In this document: positions 16,085 to 24,639 of the stretch, one piece after another
How positions within the stretch are numbered: the stretch's first letter is position 1
Layout of the letters: every line of letters starts with the position of its first letter
Assembly: GCA_002737445.1 (NCBI GenBank)
Contig: NSIR01000004.1
Span: 36,091-100,090, forward strand
Direction of reading: 5' to 3'
Origin: Nitrosarchaeum sp.
GTDB lineage: Archaea; Thermoproteota; Nitrososphaeria; Nitrososphaerales; Nitrosopumilaceae
DNA: 64,000 nt
The notes under the pieces: generated by a model
Seen by the model: the letters and a program-made list of their open reading frames with translations, nothing else
Database searches by the model: none
What the model was told of the DNA's origin: nothing
Translations under genes and position numbers: made by a program

Positions 16085-17380
16085 TTAAATTTTAACTCTA
16101 TAGTAATCCCATCGTTCAGGATCAAATCTGGTGACAAATTCTAATTCTTCTTTATTTATTCTAGATTCAATGACATTTCGTAGTGCAAAACTAGTCAAAT
16201 ATTTGTATTTTTTAGCGTGAGCTTGCATGATAAACATATGGCGCATTTCACTACCTCCTTTTAATCCCCAATAACCAATTTTTAGTGCTAAAGGTTCTAG
16301 AAATATTGTATTGTTAAGCCCATAATTCTCATCTTTAATTTCCGGTCTTAGTTTGTAATTTTCTAGAGGTCCGCCTTTGGAAAATCCGATTATCTCACCT
16401 TTGGAATCATTTAATCTTAATGTGTTGAGAATCGTATTTTGATCTTTTACGGCTTCGTCAAAATTTTCTTTGCCAAATTGGAGTGGTTTTGGTAATTCTA
16501 AAAATATGGCATGTATTGATTTGATAAACTGTGCATCTACACGTGTATTCATTTTTTCAATAGTTGGAACCAATTTTAGATTGTCATATGTGCAGTTTGC
16601 CTGTATTCTAATTTCTTGCTGTCTGATATTCATAAAAGACAATACTGTATCAAAAAAATTCTTTCTCATGTGTTTTGGCAATGATTCTAAGATAAATTGA
16701 GACATTTCATTTTCCTTGGTTAATAATTCTTCAAAATACACTACCGCATTTTTGATAATATCTGATGATCTCCATGCTAAGGCATGTGCATTCATTTTTG
16801 CCATTTCTATTGCTTTTGTAAAATCTCCAACTACATACCCACTCATTCTATCCACAACTGAAAGATACCAACCTAAATTCATAAAGTGTTCTTGTTCTGT
16901 TTGGTTGTTCTTTGTTAATTCAGAATTTTTGAAAAATTCTTGAATTTGATGTTCTGCATCTTCTTTTATCTTACCGCTCCATGGGTATGATGTTCTTAGT
17001 ATGAGTACTTTGATTAAATTTAAATCTAATTTTGTAATTTCTAAAAGTTTTCCAAATCTAGTATCATTTGAAATAAATTTCAAAACATTTTCTTCATGCG
17101 GTTTATCTGAATTTTTTTCTGGATCAAAATCATGGAATAATGAGGCTACATACAAATATTTCAAATCTAGTAATGAAAACTTTTTTGAAGTGCTATTGAG
17201 ATTGGCTGATAAAAGTGAAATATGTGTAACTTCTAACTCATGATAGATATTGTGATATCCATAGTAGTCTTTACCCAATCCCTGGGTTTCAAATAACTCA
17301 ATGACATAATCTAGTATTTCAATATAACAATTTTCAGTGATACCGCTTTTTTGAATTAAATTAATTATCTCATTTTTCAT
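16085..17380 (-). CDS. HD-domain protein with C-terminal GNAT-like domain
   Basis: The N-terminal 200 residues form an HD phosphohydrolase-like domain: YHNIYHELEVTHISLL (first His), YVASLFHDFDPEKN (His-Asp pair) and LSVVDRMSGYVVGD (late Asp). HD domains hydrolyse nucleotides or phosphodiesters with bound metal. The C-terminal 130 residues have a different fold; NTIFLEPLALKIGYWGLKGG followed by an amphipathic helix and YLTSFALRNVIESR resembles the core of a GNAT acetyltransferase, but the R/QxxGxG/A loop is not canonical. The frame can extend to TTG 17407; ATG 17380 (MKNEIINLIQ) is more plausible (431 aa). Function unknown; the two-domain join is unusual. Single gene, divergent from 17576. Confidence 0.7.
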   Translation of the reverse strand: MKNEIINLIQKSGITENCYIEILDYVIELFETQGLGKDYYGYHNIYHELEVTHISLLSANLNSTSKKFSLLDLKYLYVASLFHDFDPEKNSDKPHEENVLKFISNDTRFGKLLEITKLDLNLIKVLILRTSYPWSGKIKEDAEHQIQEFFKNSELTKNNQTEQEHFMNLGWYLSVVDRMSGYVVGDFTKAIEMAKMNAHALAWRSSDIIKNAVVYFEELLTKENEMSQFILESLPKHMRKNFFDTVLSFMNIRQQEIRIQANCTYDNLKLVPTIEKMNTRVDAQFIKSIHAIFLELPKPLQFGKENFDEAVKDQNTILNTLRLNDSKGEIIGFSKGGPLENYKLRPEIKDENYGLNNTIFLEPLALKIGYWGLKGGSEMRHMFIMQAHAKKYKYLTSFALRNVIESRINKEELEFVTRFDPERWDYYRVKI

Positions 17381-17575
17381 TGTGAGTTGATTTACAAATT
17401 CTTGCAATAATCGTTGATTGTAATTGGTATTTTTAAATATGTTCGTGATTAATCTTTTTTCTTTAGATTGGGTTAATTTCTTTAGTGTGATTTACCTATT
17501 ATTTTGGAAAGATTCAATAGAATTACATTTTTTCTATTTTTATTGTCAATTGATTTGAATCTACTTGAATGTCTT

Positions 17576-17947
17576 ATGAATATTCATGAAAAAGAATCTT
17601 TAGAATTTGTTCTTCACATTGAAGGACGTGATTATTCTTTATCTGATGTTTCTATAGTAAATTCCCCAATACCAGTTAATTCCCCTACAACCAGAGGTGG
17701 AGTATATTTTTCTGATACATTTGCCTTTAAAATAAAAGGAACAATTTATGATCTTTCTGTTATTCCATTATTATCAAAAACCATGTTGGGTCCAAATACG
17801 GAATTTGGTGAAATTAAAATTACAACACAAATTGTAGACCATGATAAAAAAATACCATTATCTATTTTTACAAATTTAATAAATAGTGTACAAAGTCCAT
17901 CTAGTATTGAATTAAATATGATTTTGTTGAGACTAGAATCTGATTAA
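17576..17947 (+). CDS. Conserved-looking protein of unknown function
   Basis: The open frame begins at 17504, but the upstream 24 residues are hydrophobic and non-coding in look; ATG 17576 (MNIHEKESLEFVLHIEGRDY) is the better start (123 residues). The protein is a soluble beta-rich domain, with SPIPVNSPTTRGGVYFSD, TFAFKIKGTIYDLSVIPLLS and FGEIKITTQIV. No motif known to me. Its stop overlaps by 4 bp the end of the convergent J-domain gene. Confidence 0.65.
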   Translation: MNIHEKESLEFVLHIEGRDYSLSDVSIVNSPIPVNSPTTRGGVYFSDTFAFKIKGTIYDLSVIPLLSKTMLGPNTEFGEIKITTQIVDHDKKIPLSIFTNLINSVQSPSSIELNMILLRLESD

Positions 17948-18510
17948 TTTTTCTTAAAATATCTATCGTATTTTTTGCGTAACTCCTCATTTGATAATAT
18001 CTCATACGCTTTATTGATTTGAACCATTATCTCTTCTGATTTTTTTGATTTGTTTTTATCTGGATGTATTTTTTTTGCCAATATCCTATATTGATTTTTT
18101 ATTTCTACACTTGATGCATTTTGTGAAATCTCTAATATTTTATAGTAATCTGGTAATGAAGAATTTTTTGACGTGATTCTGAATTCATTTTCCTCTTCTG
18201 AAATATTTTTTGATCCAATTGGTTCGTAATCATCCGTCCAATCCGAATGATATTTCTCATATGTCTTATCTTTTTTTGAATCAAATTCTGTAAAATCATA
18301 TGGTGTTTTTCTTCTAAGAATTATATCTCTAGCAAGATATACAAATAGGCATATGACTATTAGTGCAAAACTTCCAAATAATATTATTTTTTGTTCATCT
18401 GTTACAATTAACTCCGTTTCTATTTTTTTCTTATTATCTAACTGCCCTGAAACCGTATGAATCATGCCTATGAAAATTATACCAATTATGACCATGCTTA
18501 TTTTTTTCAT
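17944..18510 (-). CDS. Membrane-anchored J-domain (DnaJ-like) protein
   Basis: This 188-residue protein has an N-terminal signal-like segment (KISMVIIGIIFIGMIHTVSG), a transmembrane helix at about residues 45-62 (IILFGSFALIVICLFVYLA) and a C-terminal J-domain (residues 120-188) with YYKILEISQNASSVEIKNQY and the essential HPDK motif. J-domains stimulate Hsp70 ATPase; a membrane-bound J-protein would recruit DnaK to the membrane. The topology puts the J-domain in the cytoplasm if the first segment is cleaved or crosses. It starts one base after the stop of the Lrp gene, so the two are probably one transcript. No zinc or C-terminal substrate domain is present. Confidence 0.88.
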   Translation of the reverse strand: MKKISMVIIGIIFIGMIHTVSGQLDNKKKIETELIVTDEQKIILFGSFALIVICLFVYLARDIILRRKTPYDFTEFDSKKDKTYEKYHSDWTDDYEPIGSKNISEEENEFRITSKNSSLPDYYKILEISQNASSVEIKNQYRILAKKIHPDKNKSKKSEEIMVQINKAYEILSNEELRKKYDRYFKKN

Positions 18511-18511
18511 T

Positions 18512-18955
18512 TTATGTCAATCTAAAATCTTCTTTAGCTGTATTTAGAACAACATGTGTGTTTGTATTTTCTATGTTTTGTATTGTGGCTAAACCTTTCA
18601 CAAAATCACTCAATTCTTTACGCGATTTGAATTTTGCAATAACTAGAGTATCTGTATCCCCAGTAATATCATAAACCCCACACACATTCTCCATTTTTGA
18701 TAGTTCTAATTCAATGTCTATTATCTTATCTTTTTTTCCAATTATTTCGATTATTGCCGTAAGAGTATATCCTAATTTTTCATGATCTATTAGTGTCGTG
18801 TACCCTTTGATTATTTTTTCTTTTTCTAATTTTTTTATTCTTGATAATACCGTTACTGTTGATATTCCAATCCTTAATGCAAGCTGCCTTGCAGATAATC
18901 TGGCATCCATCATCAAATTTCTAAGAATTTTTTCATCAGTTTCATCAAAATTCAT
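18512..18955 (-). CDS. Lrp/AsnC family transcriptional regulator
   Basis: The N-terminal helix-turn-helix is in FDETDEKILRNLMMDARLSA through RIGISTVTVLSRIKKLEKEK (residues 2-55), and the RAM ligand domain follows, with LGYTLTAIIEIIGKKDK and VYDITGDTDTLVIAKF. The family senses amino acids or other metabolites and acts as oligomers. The frame extends upstream to 18979, but ATG 18955 (MNFDETDEKIL) is the family-typical start; the protein has 147 residues. The membrane J-protein gene is directly downstream (1 bp gap). A TATA-like TTTAAATTTTAAG run precedes it at about 18980-18992. Confidence 0.93.
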   Translation of the reverse strand: MNFDETDEKILRNLMMDARLSARQLALRIGISTVTVLSRIKKLEKEKIIKGYTTLIDHEKLGYTLTAIIEIIGKKDKIIDIELELSKMENVCGVYDITGDTDTLVIAKFKSRKELSDFVKGLATIQNIENTNTHVVLNTAKEDFRLT

Positions 18956-19077
18956 ATCTATTCTATAAATCAAAAACATATTTAAATTTTAAGTGGTTTA
19001 TCAAACAGGTGTTTGATTTTCTTTATTTTATATTTTATTTTAGATTGATTATAATAGAAAGGAAATGAAATTTCATA

Positions 19078-19305
19078 ATGGCACAAATTGACGAATTGAT
19101 TTCTAAAGGTAAAAGTTTTTTAGAAATTGAAAACTTTGAGGATGCTTTATCATATTTTGAACAAGCATTAATTTTAAATAAAAAAAATCCTGAGATTTGG
19201 AATTTTAAGGCTGTATGCCTACGTAGTTTGGGAAGATACGAGGAAGCACTAGAATGTTTTAATCAATCATTAAAAATTGATCCAAGGGATAAACATGCTT
19301 CATGA
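19078..19305 (+). CDS. Two-repeat TPR protein
   Basis: This 75-residue protein is formed by two tetratricopeptide repeats: AQIDELISKGKSFLEIENFEDALSYFEQ-type helix pairs, then EIWNFKAVCLRSLGRYEEAL, ending LKIDPRDKHAS. The consensus positions W/L/G/Y/A/A/P are filled (NPEIW, RSLGRYEEAL, IDP). TPRs mediate protein-protein contact. It is the first of three plus-strand genes around TFB, with a second TPR gene after TFB. Its partner is unknown. Confidence 0.85.
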   Translation: MAQIDELISKGKSFLEIENFEDALSYFEQALILNKKNPEIWNFKAVCLRSLGRYEEALECFNQSLKIDPRDKHAS

Positions 19306-19434
19306 TTAATTTGATTTTTCCTTTAAATTATTTTTACAAAAATTTGAATTTTTTGGACTAGAGAATTATCCAACACAGTACTTGGAAAAAAAATCACACT
19401 AGTTATTATTAAGTGGCTCACATCTGTTATTATT

Positions 19435-20355
19435 ATGGTTTTAAAATCCTCCAACACACTTGATAACTGTCCTCGATGTGCAAAGAATTCTTTATTGACT
19501 GATGATGTAACTGGTGAACGATTTTGTGAAAAATGTGGATATGTTATTTCTGAAAAATCTCAAGAATCTGGACCTGAATGGAGATCTTTTACACAAGATG
19601 AACATGGAAACAAAGCAAGAGCTGGTGCACCAACATCACTTACTATGCACGACATGGGATTATCTACAATTATCAATCCAATGAATAAAGATGCATCTGG
19701 AAAACCACTAACTGCTGCAATGAAGAGCACCATTGAACGATTAAGAACTTGGGATAGTCGAAGTCAAGTGCATGAATCAGTTGATAGAAATCTTAGACAA
19801 GCACTAAGTGAATTAAATAGACTTAAAGACAAACTTTCACTTTCAGATGCAGTAATTGAAAAAGCTGCATACATTTATCGAAAAGCTATTGTAAAAAAAT
19901 TAGTACGTGGACGATCTATATCTGCAATGATTGCATCTGCATTATATGCAGCATGTAGGGATACTGAAACCCCACGCACATTGAATGATGTTGGTGAGGC
20001 TGCAAATTTAAAGAAAAAAGACATTGCACGATGTTATAGATTATTGCATAGAGAACTTGATCTTAAAATGCCCGTTGTAGATCCAATTCAATGTGTTGCA
20101 CGTATTGCAAGTAGAATCGGAATTAGCGAAAAAACAAAACGTTATGCTGCCAAAGTTTTAAAAATATCTCAAGAACATGAGGAATCTGCAGGAAAAGATC
20201 CTATGGGACTGGCGGCAGCTGCACTTTATTTGGCATGTGTAAAAAATGGTGAAGATATAACTCAGCGTGAAATTGCCACAGCTGCAAGTGTTACTGAAGT
20301 TACAATACGAAATAGGTACAAAGGTCTTAAATTAGATCAAAATATGGATCTATAA
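19435..20355 (+). CDS. tfb: Transcription initiation factor TFB
   Basis: This 306-residue protein is a full archaeal TFB. It has an N-terminal zinc ribbon (CPRCAKNSLLTDD ... FCEKCGYV), the B-finger/reader region with GPEWRSFTQDEHGNKARAGA, and two cyclin repeats (about 110-200 and 205-300) with RGRSISAMIASALYAACRD and AAAALYLACVKNGEDITQRE. TFB bridges TBP at the TATA box to RNA polymerase. Thaumarchaeota carry multiple TFB copies, so this may be one of several with promoter preference. TPR genes flank it on both sides on the same strand. Start ATG 19435. Confidence 0.96.
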   Translation: MVLKSSNTLDNCPRCAKNSLLTDDVTGERFCEKCGYVISEKSQESGPEWRSFTQDEHGNKARAGAPTSLTMHDMGLSTIINPMNKDASGKPLTAAMKSTIERLRTWDSRSQVHESVDRNLRQALSELNRLKDKLSLSDAVIEKAAYIYRKAIVKKLVRGRSISAMIASALYAACRDTETPRTLNDVGEAANLKKKDIARCYRLLHRELDLKMPVVDPIQCVARIASRIGISEKTKRYAAKVLKISQEHEESAGKDPMGLAAAALYLACVKNGEDITQREIATAASVTEVTIRNRYKGLKLDQNMDL

Positions 20356-20413
20356 ATTAATTTTATTTTTTAATAATTGACTAATGGTGAATCTATATTA
20401 TTGATAAAGTATT

Positions 20414-20923
20414 ATGAAATACACCTTGAATAAAGAATTAGATAAAATGTTACAACATGCTTTAGATCTTTGTGAAGACGGCAATTTTTTAGATGCTCTT
20501 AAATTATATGATTTGGCATTAATAGAAGATCCTACAAATATTCATGCGTTGATAGACAAGGGTGTCACATTACAAAATTTGGGTCGAATCACACAAGCAA
20601 TAACATATTACGATAAAGCACTGTTTGTTGAACCCTGCAATCTCAATGCGCTGATTAACAAGGGGGCTTCATTACATACAAGAAAAAAATATGATGATGC
20701 AATTCAGTGTTATGACACAATTCTTAAAATTGATCCAAAATATGCAATGGCATTAGCTTACAAAGGACTATCTTTAGGAGAACAAGGAAATTTTACAGAC
20801 GCATTAAAATATTTTAAAAAAGCATTATCTATAAATCCTGATTATGATCTTGCCAGCATTAGCAAAGGCATGGTTAAGGAATTAATAAAATCAATACGTC
20901 TGGAAAAATCTAAAACACTGTAA
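20414..20923 (+). CDS. TPR repeat protein
   Basis: This 169-residue protein contains four tetratricopeptide repeats (about residues 7-150), with motifs GNFLDALKLYDLALIEDP, LGRITQAITYYDKALFVEP, KKYDDAIQCYDTILKIDP and QGNFTDALKYFKKALSINP. No catalytic or membrane part. It follows tfb by 58 bp on the same strand and has a short relative on the other side of tfb. A chaperone or scaffold role is inferred. Its end overlaps by 14 bp the end of a convergent C2H2 microgene. Confidence 0.88.
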   Translation: MKYTLNKELDKMLQHALDLCEDGNFLDALKLYDLALIEDPTNIHALIDKGVTLQNLGRITQAITYYDKALFVEPCNLNALINKGASLHTRKKYDDAIQCYDTILKIDPKYAMALAYKGLSLGEQGNFTDALKYFKKALSINPDYDLASISKGMVKELIKSIRLEKSKTL

Positions 20924-21083
20924 CGTCTCCAGGTGCAGGTTCACGCTTTATGTTTTTTTCATGAGAATCAAAAAATTCGACATGTTCTGTATTTTGATGC
21001 TCTCTTAATTTTTCTATATTTTCAAATCCCAAATGACAAAGATAGCATTTTGGCTTGTGTTCATCTACAAGTGGTAATACCAT
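20910..21083 (-). CDS. C2H2 zinc finger microprotein (57 aa)
   Basis: A frame from the ATG complementary to 21081-21083 to TAG at 20910-20912 encodes 57 residues. It holds a single C2H2 finger: CYLCHLGFENIEKLREHQNT then EH (C-x2-C-x12-H-x4-H), with the conserved Phe and Leu positions filled. The tail is acidic then PAPGDVTVF. Single C2H2 fingers in archaea bind DNA or protein partners. It overlaps the TPR gene convergently by 14 bp. It is a strong candidate for a true but usually missed gene. Confidence 0.75.
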   Translation of the reverse strand: MVLPLVDEHKPKCYLCHLGFENIEKLREHQNTEHVEFFDSHEKNIKREPAPGDVTVF

Positions 21084-21162
21084 GTAATTGCTAATTTGTT
21101 TACATACTTAATTCTTGAGATTGGTGCTTAAGAAATATATTCTTTTAAAATTAACTTTTTTT

Positions 21163-22260
21163 ATGCTGGACAAATTAATAGGTGAATCAAAAGCACTAGA
21201 TCGAGCAATTGCTGGTGAGGAATTATCTTTTGATGATGGCATGGAATTGATGGATTATGATAATTCACATATTTTAAGTGCAGTTGCTGATATTGCTAGA
21301 AAGAAATTAGTCGGTGATACGGTAACTTTTGCTGCCTCATATTACATGAATTACACCAATGTATGTGCTGCAAGTTGTCAGATGTGTGCTTTTTACAGAA
21401 AAGAAGGGGCAGATGATGCATACACTCTAACTCCAGCCCAAATTGAGCAACGTGTTTCTATTGCAAAAGATATGGGTGCAACTGAAGTTCACATAGTTGG
21501 GGGATTTCATCCAAAATTACCATTAGAGTATTATGAGGACATGATGCGCATAATAAAAAAAAATCATCCTCAATTAAAAATAAAAGCACTTACTGCAGCT
21601 GAAATTTTCTATTTATCTAAATTAACTAAAAATTCTACCAAAGAAATTTTATCTCGTCTTAAAGATGCTGGTCTTGATTCTATGCCTGGCGGTGGAGCTG
21701 AATTATTTCATCCTGAAATTAGGGGAAAAATTGTTAGGGGTAAATGTTCAGGTCAGGAATGGTTGGACACAATTGAACAAGCTCATAATCTTGGAATAAA
21801 AAGTAATGTTACAATGTTGTATGGTCATATTGAAAAACCATCTCACATCATTGATCATCTCATAAAAATTAGAGAATTACAAAAAAAGACTGGTGGCTTT
21901 ATCACTTTGATTCCTCTTAAATTTAGTCTTGATAATACTGAACTTGAACAAGAACACTTGGTACAGCATGAATGCTCATCTATTTATGATTTAAAAATAA
22001 TTGCACTATCTAGATTGATGCTTGCTAACGTGCTAAATAACATCTCTGTTTACTGGGTTGCATATGGTAAAAAACTTGCACAAGTTGCGCTTTCTAATGG
22101 CGGAAATGATTTAGTTGGAACTGCATTTTCTGAAGAAATTTATCGTGCGGCTGGAAAAGAGACCAACTCATCTGTAGAAGAGTTGGCAAACATGGTTAAA
22201 GAAATTGGTCGTCAACCTGCTCAACGTGATACCTTTTTTAATACTATCAAAAGATTTTAG
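21163..22260 (+). CDS. Radical SAM enzyme of the CofH/MqnC/MqnE family
   Basis: The 365-residue protein has the radical SAM cluster CAASCQMC (C-x3-C-x2-C) within YYMNYTNVCAASCQMCAFYR, the family GGFHPKLPLEYYED motif, a PGGGAELF motif and the C-terminal 'RMLANVLNNISVYWVAYG'-type region. This family makes coenzyme F420 (CofH) or steps of futalosine menaquinone synthesis (MqnC, MqnE). Thaumarchaeota are known to hold F420, so CofH is favoured, but the Gly-rich motif is shared and I cannot decide. A UbiA prenyltransferase gene lies in this window too. The frame extends to TTG 21115; ATG 21163 is the likely start, with a TATA-like AAGAAATATATTC about 30 bp before. Confidence 0.88.
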   Translation: MLDKLIGESKALDRAIAGEELSFDDGMELMDYDNSHILSAVADIARKKLVGDTVTFAASYYMNYTNVCAASCQMCAFYRKEGADDAYTLTPAQIEQRVSIAKDMGATEVHIVGGFHPKLPLEYYEDMMRIIKKNHPQLKIKALTAAEIFYLSKLTKNSTKEILSRLKDAGLDSMPGGGAELFHPEIRGKIVRGKCSGQEWLDTIEQAHNLGIKSNVTMLYGHIEKPSHIIDHLIKIRELQKKTGGFITLIPLKFSLDNTELEQEHLVQHECSSIYDLKIIALSRLMLANVLNNISVYWVAYGKKLAQVALSNGGNDLVGTAFSEEIYRAAGKETNSSVEELANMVKEIGRQPAQRDTFFNTIKRF

Positions 22261-22574
22261 ATTTTGTTTTCATTAAGATATTTTTTTACCGATTTTACTT
22301 TGTCTTCTATTTTTACTTGCTTGTCTCTTCGTGAGTCTACTTTTAAAATCACTTCAACTCTGTTTACACCTAAATTATGAACTATTTCCATCATAATTTT
22401 TGCTGCCTCGTAAATTTTATCTATGTTCTCTGACTCCAAAATTGTGCCCATTGAATTAATTTCATATCTAATTTCTTTTATATTTTGTATTGCCTCTATT
22501 CCTTTTGCAATGTAGAAACTTACACTTGTAGTATTTGTTCCGATTGGGTATATGCTAATTTGTGCATGAATCAA
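22257..22574 (-). CDS. MTH1187/YkoF-type thiamine-binding-like protein
   Basis: This 105-residue protein matches the DUF77 family: MIHAQISIYPIGTNTTSVSF, a middle helix with IEAIQNIKEIRYEINSMGTIL and a C-terminal strand VNRVEVILKVDSRRD. These small alpha/beta proteins form tetramers that bind thiamine or related molecules; the physiological role is not firm. It is convergent with the radical SAM gene, overlapping by 4 bp. The family hallmarks (the N-terminal strand with P-x-G, and the ESE after GTIL) are present. Confidence 0.85.
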   Translation of the reverse strand: MIHAQISIYPIGTNTTSVSFYIAKGIEAIQNIKEIRYEINSMGTILESENIDKIYEAAKIMMEIVHNLGVNRVEVILKVDSRRDKQVKIEDKVKSVKKYLNENKI

Positions 22575-22614
22575 TGTATGGGATTATTGATTTTGCAATT
22601 AAAATGTTTGAAAT

Positions 22615-22902
22615 CTATGTAATTGGCTTTTTTTCTACTTTTTCTGGGCTGTTTTTTCTTTTTCTTTTGGCGCCAAAACTAATTAAAATTAATAAAAACC
22701 CAATTCCGATTAAAATTCCTGCAAGCGTATTCATATTTTTATTATCTTCCTCCATTGCAATCAAATCTATTATTTCCTCTTCAGTCATTCCGGATTGCCC
22801 TACAGGCATTATTGTATTTAGATAAACTGTTATGACCACACCTACAATTAACATTGATAATCCTCCTGCAAACATTTTTTTATCTATCAGCATTTTTCTC
22901 AT
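22615..22902 (-). CDS. Small two-helix membrane protein
   Basis: This 95-residue protein has transmembrane helices at about residues 11-30 (FAGGLSMLIVGVVITVYL) and 56-78 (MNTLAGILIGIGFLLILISF). An acidic loop (MTEEEIIDLIAMEEDN) separates them and a basic tail (GAKRKRKNSPEKVEKK) follows; the tail should be cytoplasmic. No family recognised. It lies 40 bp upstream of the thiamine-binding-like gene on the same strand, so the two may be transcribed together. Confidence 0.65.
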   Translation of the reverse strand: MRKMLIDKKMFAGGLSMLIVGVVITVYLNTIMPVGQSGMTEEEIIDLIAMEEDNKNMNTLAGILIGIGFLLILISFGAKRKRKNSPEKVEKKPIT

Positions 22903-22993
22903 TTAAAGTTAAATTTTATCATATATTAGGTATGTGTAAGTAGTGATTTTTTTGGTATTTATTTTCTATGAATAAAAAATAAATTATCTTGCA

Positions 22994-23188
22994 TTATAAA
23001 TTATTTTTTTTATCAATACTTTTTTCTATTATTTTAATACAGTCATGACACATCATTGATTTATCTGTCATGTTGCGTATGGTTTGATTATTTTGAAATT
23101 CTGAATTAAAAGTAATACCTATAACTAATTTATTCCACCATACTTCATAGTCCTCTTTCTTTTTTCCACAATTAAAACAAATTGTCAT
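22994..23188 (-). CDS. Small Cys-rich (zinc finger-like) protein
   Basis: This 64-residue protein starts MTICFNCGKKKEDYEVWWNK and ends with MMCHDCIKIIEKSIDK. It has two CxxC knuckles (CFNC and CHDC) 40 residues apart, typical for a zinc ribbon. The segment between holds WWNKLVIGITFNSEFQ. Function unknown; single gene, preceded by an AT-rich region with TTTTTTAAATTTTACACTTGG. Confidence 0.7.
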   Translation of the reverse strand: MTICFNCGKKKEDYEVWWNKLVIGITFNSEFQNNQTIRNMTDKSMMCHDCIKIIEKSIDKKNNL

Positions 23189-23416
23189 ATTTTTTAAATT
23201 TTACACTTGGATTAAAGATTATGCAAATTTATATTGTGGAGCACATATTTTAAATGAAATATGGCACATCACTCATTAGCAAATTAAATTGTGTATATTG
23301 AATAAAAATATTTAAAAAATATGTTTACTGTATATGCCAGTCATGATATTCCTAAAATAGAATCCTTTTATCTATTTTTAACTAGGCTTAAAATAAAGTA
23401 AAAATTTCCTCTCTTT

Positions 23417-24334
23417 ATGCAATCCATAAATTTTGTAGTTTTAGGAAAACAAGATATTGCAGCAGAATTTGGCAAAAAAGGAACTATAACTGATCTTTCT
23501 TTGTATGATAGAAAAGAATTAGACGTCATTAAAACATGGGTCACACCAAGTGGCTTTCCTGAAAAAATTCAACCTCTTTTACAGGCAATAAATCTTGCAG
23601 AATATGTGATATTTCTTGTTGACAAACTTGATAAATTCACTGGAGAGCAAATTATCGCACTTGATATATTAAAAAAAGATAAAGGAATTTTATCTCACAC
23701 TTTTGATGTAGATGAATCTAAATTAAATTTAATGATAAAGGGAACAATAGTTGAAAAATATCTTGTAGTAACTCCAGATAAACTTAAAGAAGAAATGGAT
23801 AAACTACAACCCATTCCAAATACAGATTCACCAAAAATGGTCATTGATCAATGTTTTGATGTTAAAGGTGTTGGAACTGTAATTCTTGGCAAAGTACTAT
23901 GTGGAAAAATAAAACAATATGATAATCTGAAATTATATCCTTTAGGAATAGATGTAATGATAAAATCTATTCAAATGCATGATGATCCTGTAGATGAATC
24001 TGTATCCCCTGCTAGAGTTGGTCTAGCTGTAAAGGGTGTAAAACATGATGATGTTGGAAGAGGCGACATAATTGCACAGATGGGTACTGTTGATGTTAAA
24101 TCTGAAATTGAACTTGATTTTATAAAAAACCCATTTTATAAAACAGATATTGCTCAAAATCAAGGATGCCTAGTCAATATTGGTTTACAGATAAAGGCTG
24201 CAAAATTCTCTTCAATCACGCCATTAAAACTAACATTTGAAAAACCAATCGTATGCAATTCTGGGGATATGGCAGTAATTCTAAAACCTGAATCAACAAC
24301 AATTAGAATTTTAGGCAGCGGTAAAATAAAATAA
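23417..24334 (+). CDS. Translation factor-like pseudo-GTPase (EF-Tu/SelB-like)
   Basis: This 305-residue protein resembles EF-Tu/SelB with a degenerate G domain. The C-terminal half (from about residue 130) holds the domain II strand pattern FDVKGVGTVILGKVLCGKIK and LKLYPLGIDVMIKSIQMHDD, then VGLAVKGVKHDDVGRGDII, as in EF-Tu, SelB and IF2-gamma. A domain III follows. The N-terminal half keeps the alpha/beta look of a G domain (INFVVLGKQDIAAEFGKKGT; YVIFLVDKLDKFTGEQ) but lacks GxxxxGKS/T and NKxD, so GTP binding is unlikely. Archaeal SelB-like paralogues with lost G motifs are known. A regulatory or tRNA-binding role is inferred only. Confidence 0.82.
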   Translation: MQSINFVVLGKQDIAAEFGKKGTITDLSLYDRKELDVIKTWVTPSGFPEKIQPLLQAINLAEYVIFLVDKLDKFTGEQIIALDILKKDKGILSHTFDVDESKLNLMIKGTIVEKYLVVTPDKLKEEMDKLQPIPNTDSPKMVIDQCFDVKGVGTVILGKVLCGKIKQYDNLKLYPLGIDVMIKSIQMHDDPVDESVSPARVGLAVKGVKHDDVGRGDIIAQMGTVDVKSEIELDFIKNPFYKTDIAQNQGCLVNIGLQIKAAKFSSITPLKLTFEKPIVCNSGDMAVILKPESTTIRILGSGKIK

Positions 24335-24478
24335 ATTTATTTAATTTAGAGAAATTATTTGTATCTAGTTCAAATATTCTAGTCATGTTTTAAACATAAT
24401 TTAATTATTAAAAATGATACTAGATACACAAAAATCATTGGCGTAATATCTAAATCTGATTAAAATCTATGACATTTG

Positions 24479-24598
24479 ATGGAACCAGTAAGGGCTTGTC
24501 CCAGATGTCCAATATGTGGCTCAAAGAGATTTGAGCGCTTACCTGGCGATATAGTCACAGTCAAATGTCGTAGTTGCAATAAAATAATTAAAATTTGA
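24479..24598 (+). CDS. Zinc ribbon microprotein (39 aa)
   Basis: ATG 24479 to TGA 24596-24598 encodes 39 residues with CPRCPICGSKRFERLPGDIV followed by VKCRSCNKIIKI. The two Cys knuckles (C-x2-C-x2-C and C-x2-C) and the beta hairpin between them make a complete zinc ribbon. It lies 41 bp before the ilvC start on the same strand. Function unknown; the regular ribbon makes chance unlikely. Confidence 0.7.
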   Translation: MEPVRACPRCPICGSKRFERLPGDIVTVKCRSCNKIIKI

Positions 24599-24639
24599 AA
24601 TTCTATGGTTAATATTTGCAATATCTAGAGGTTACCATT

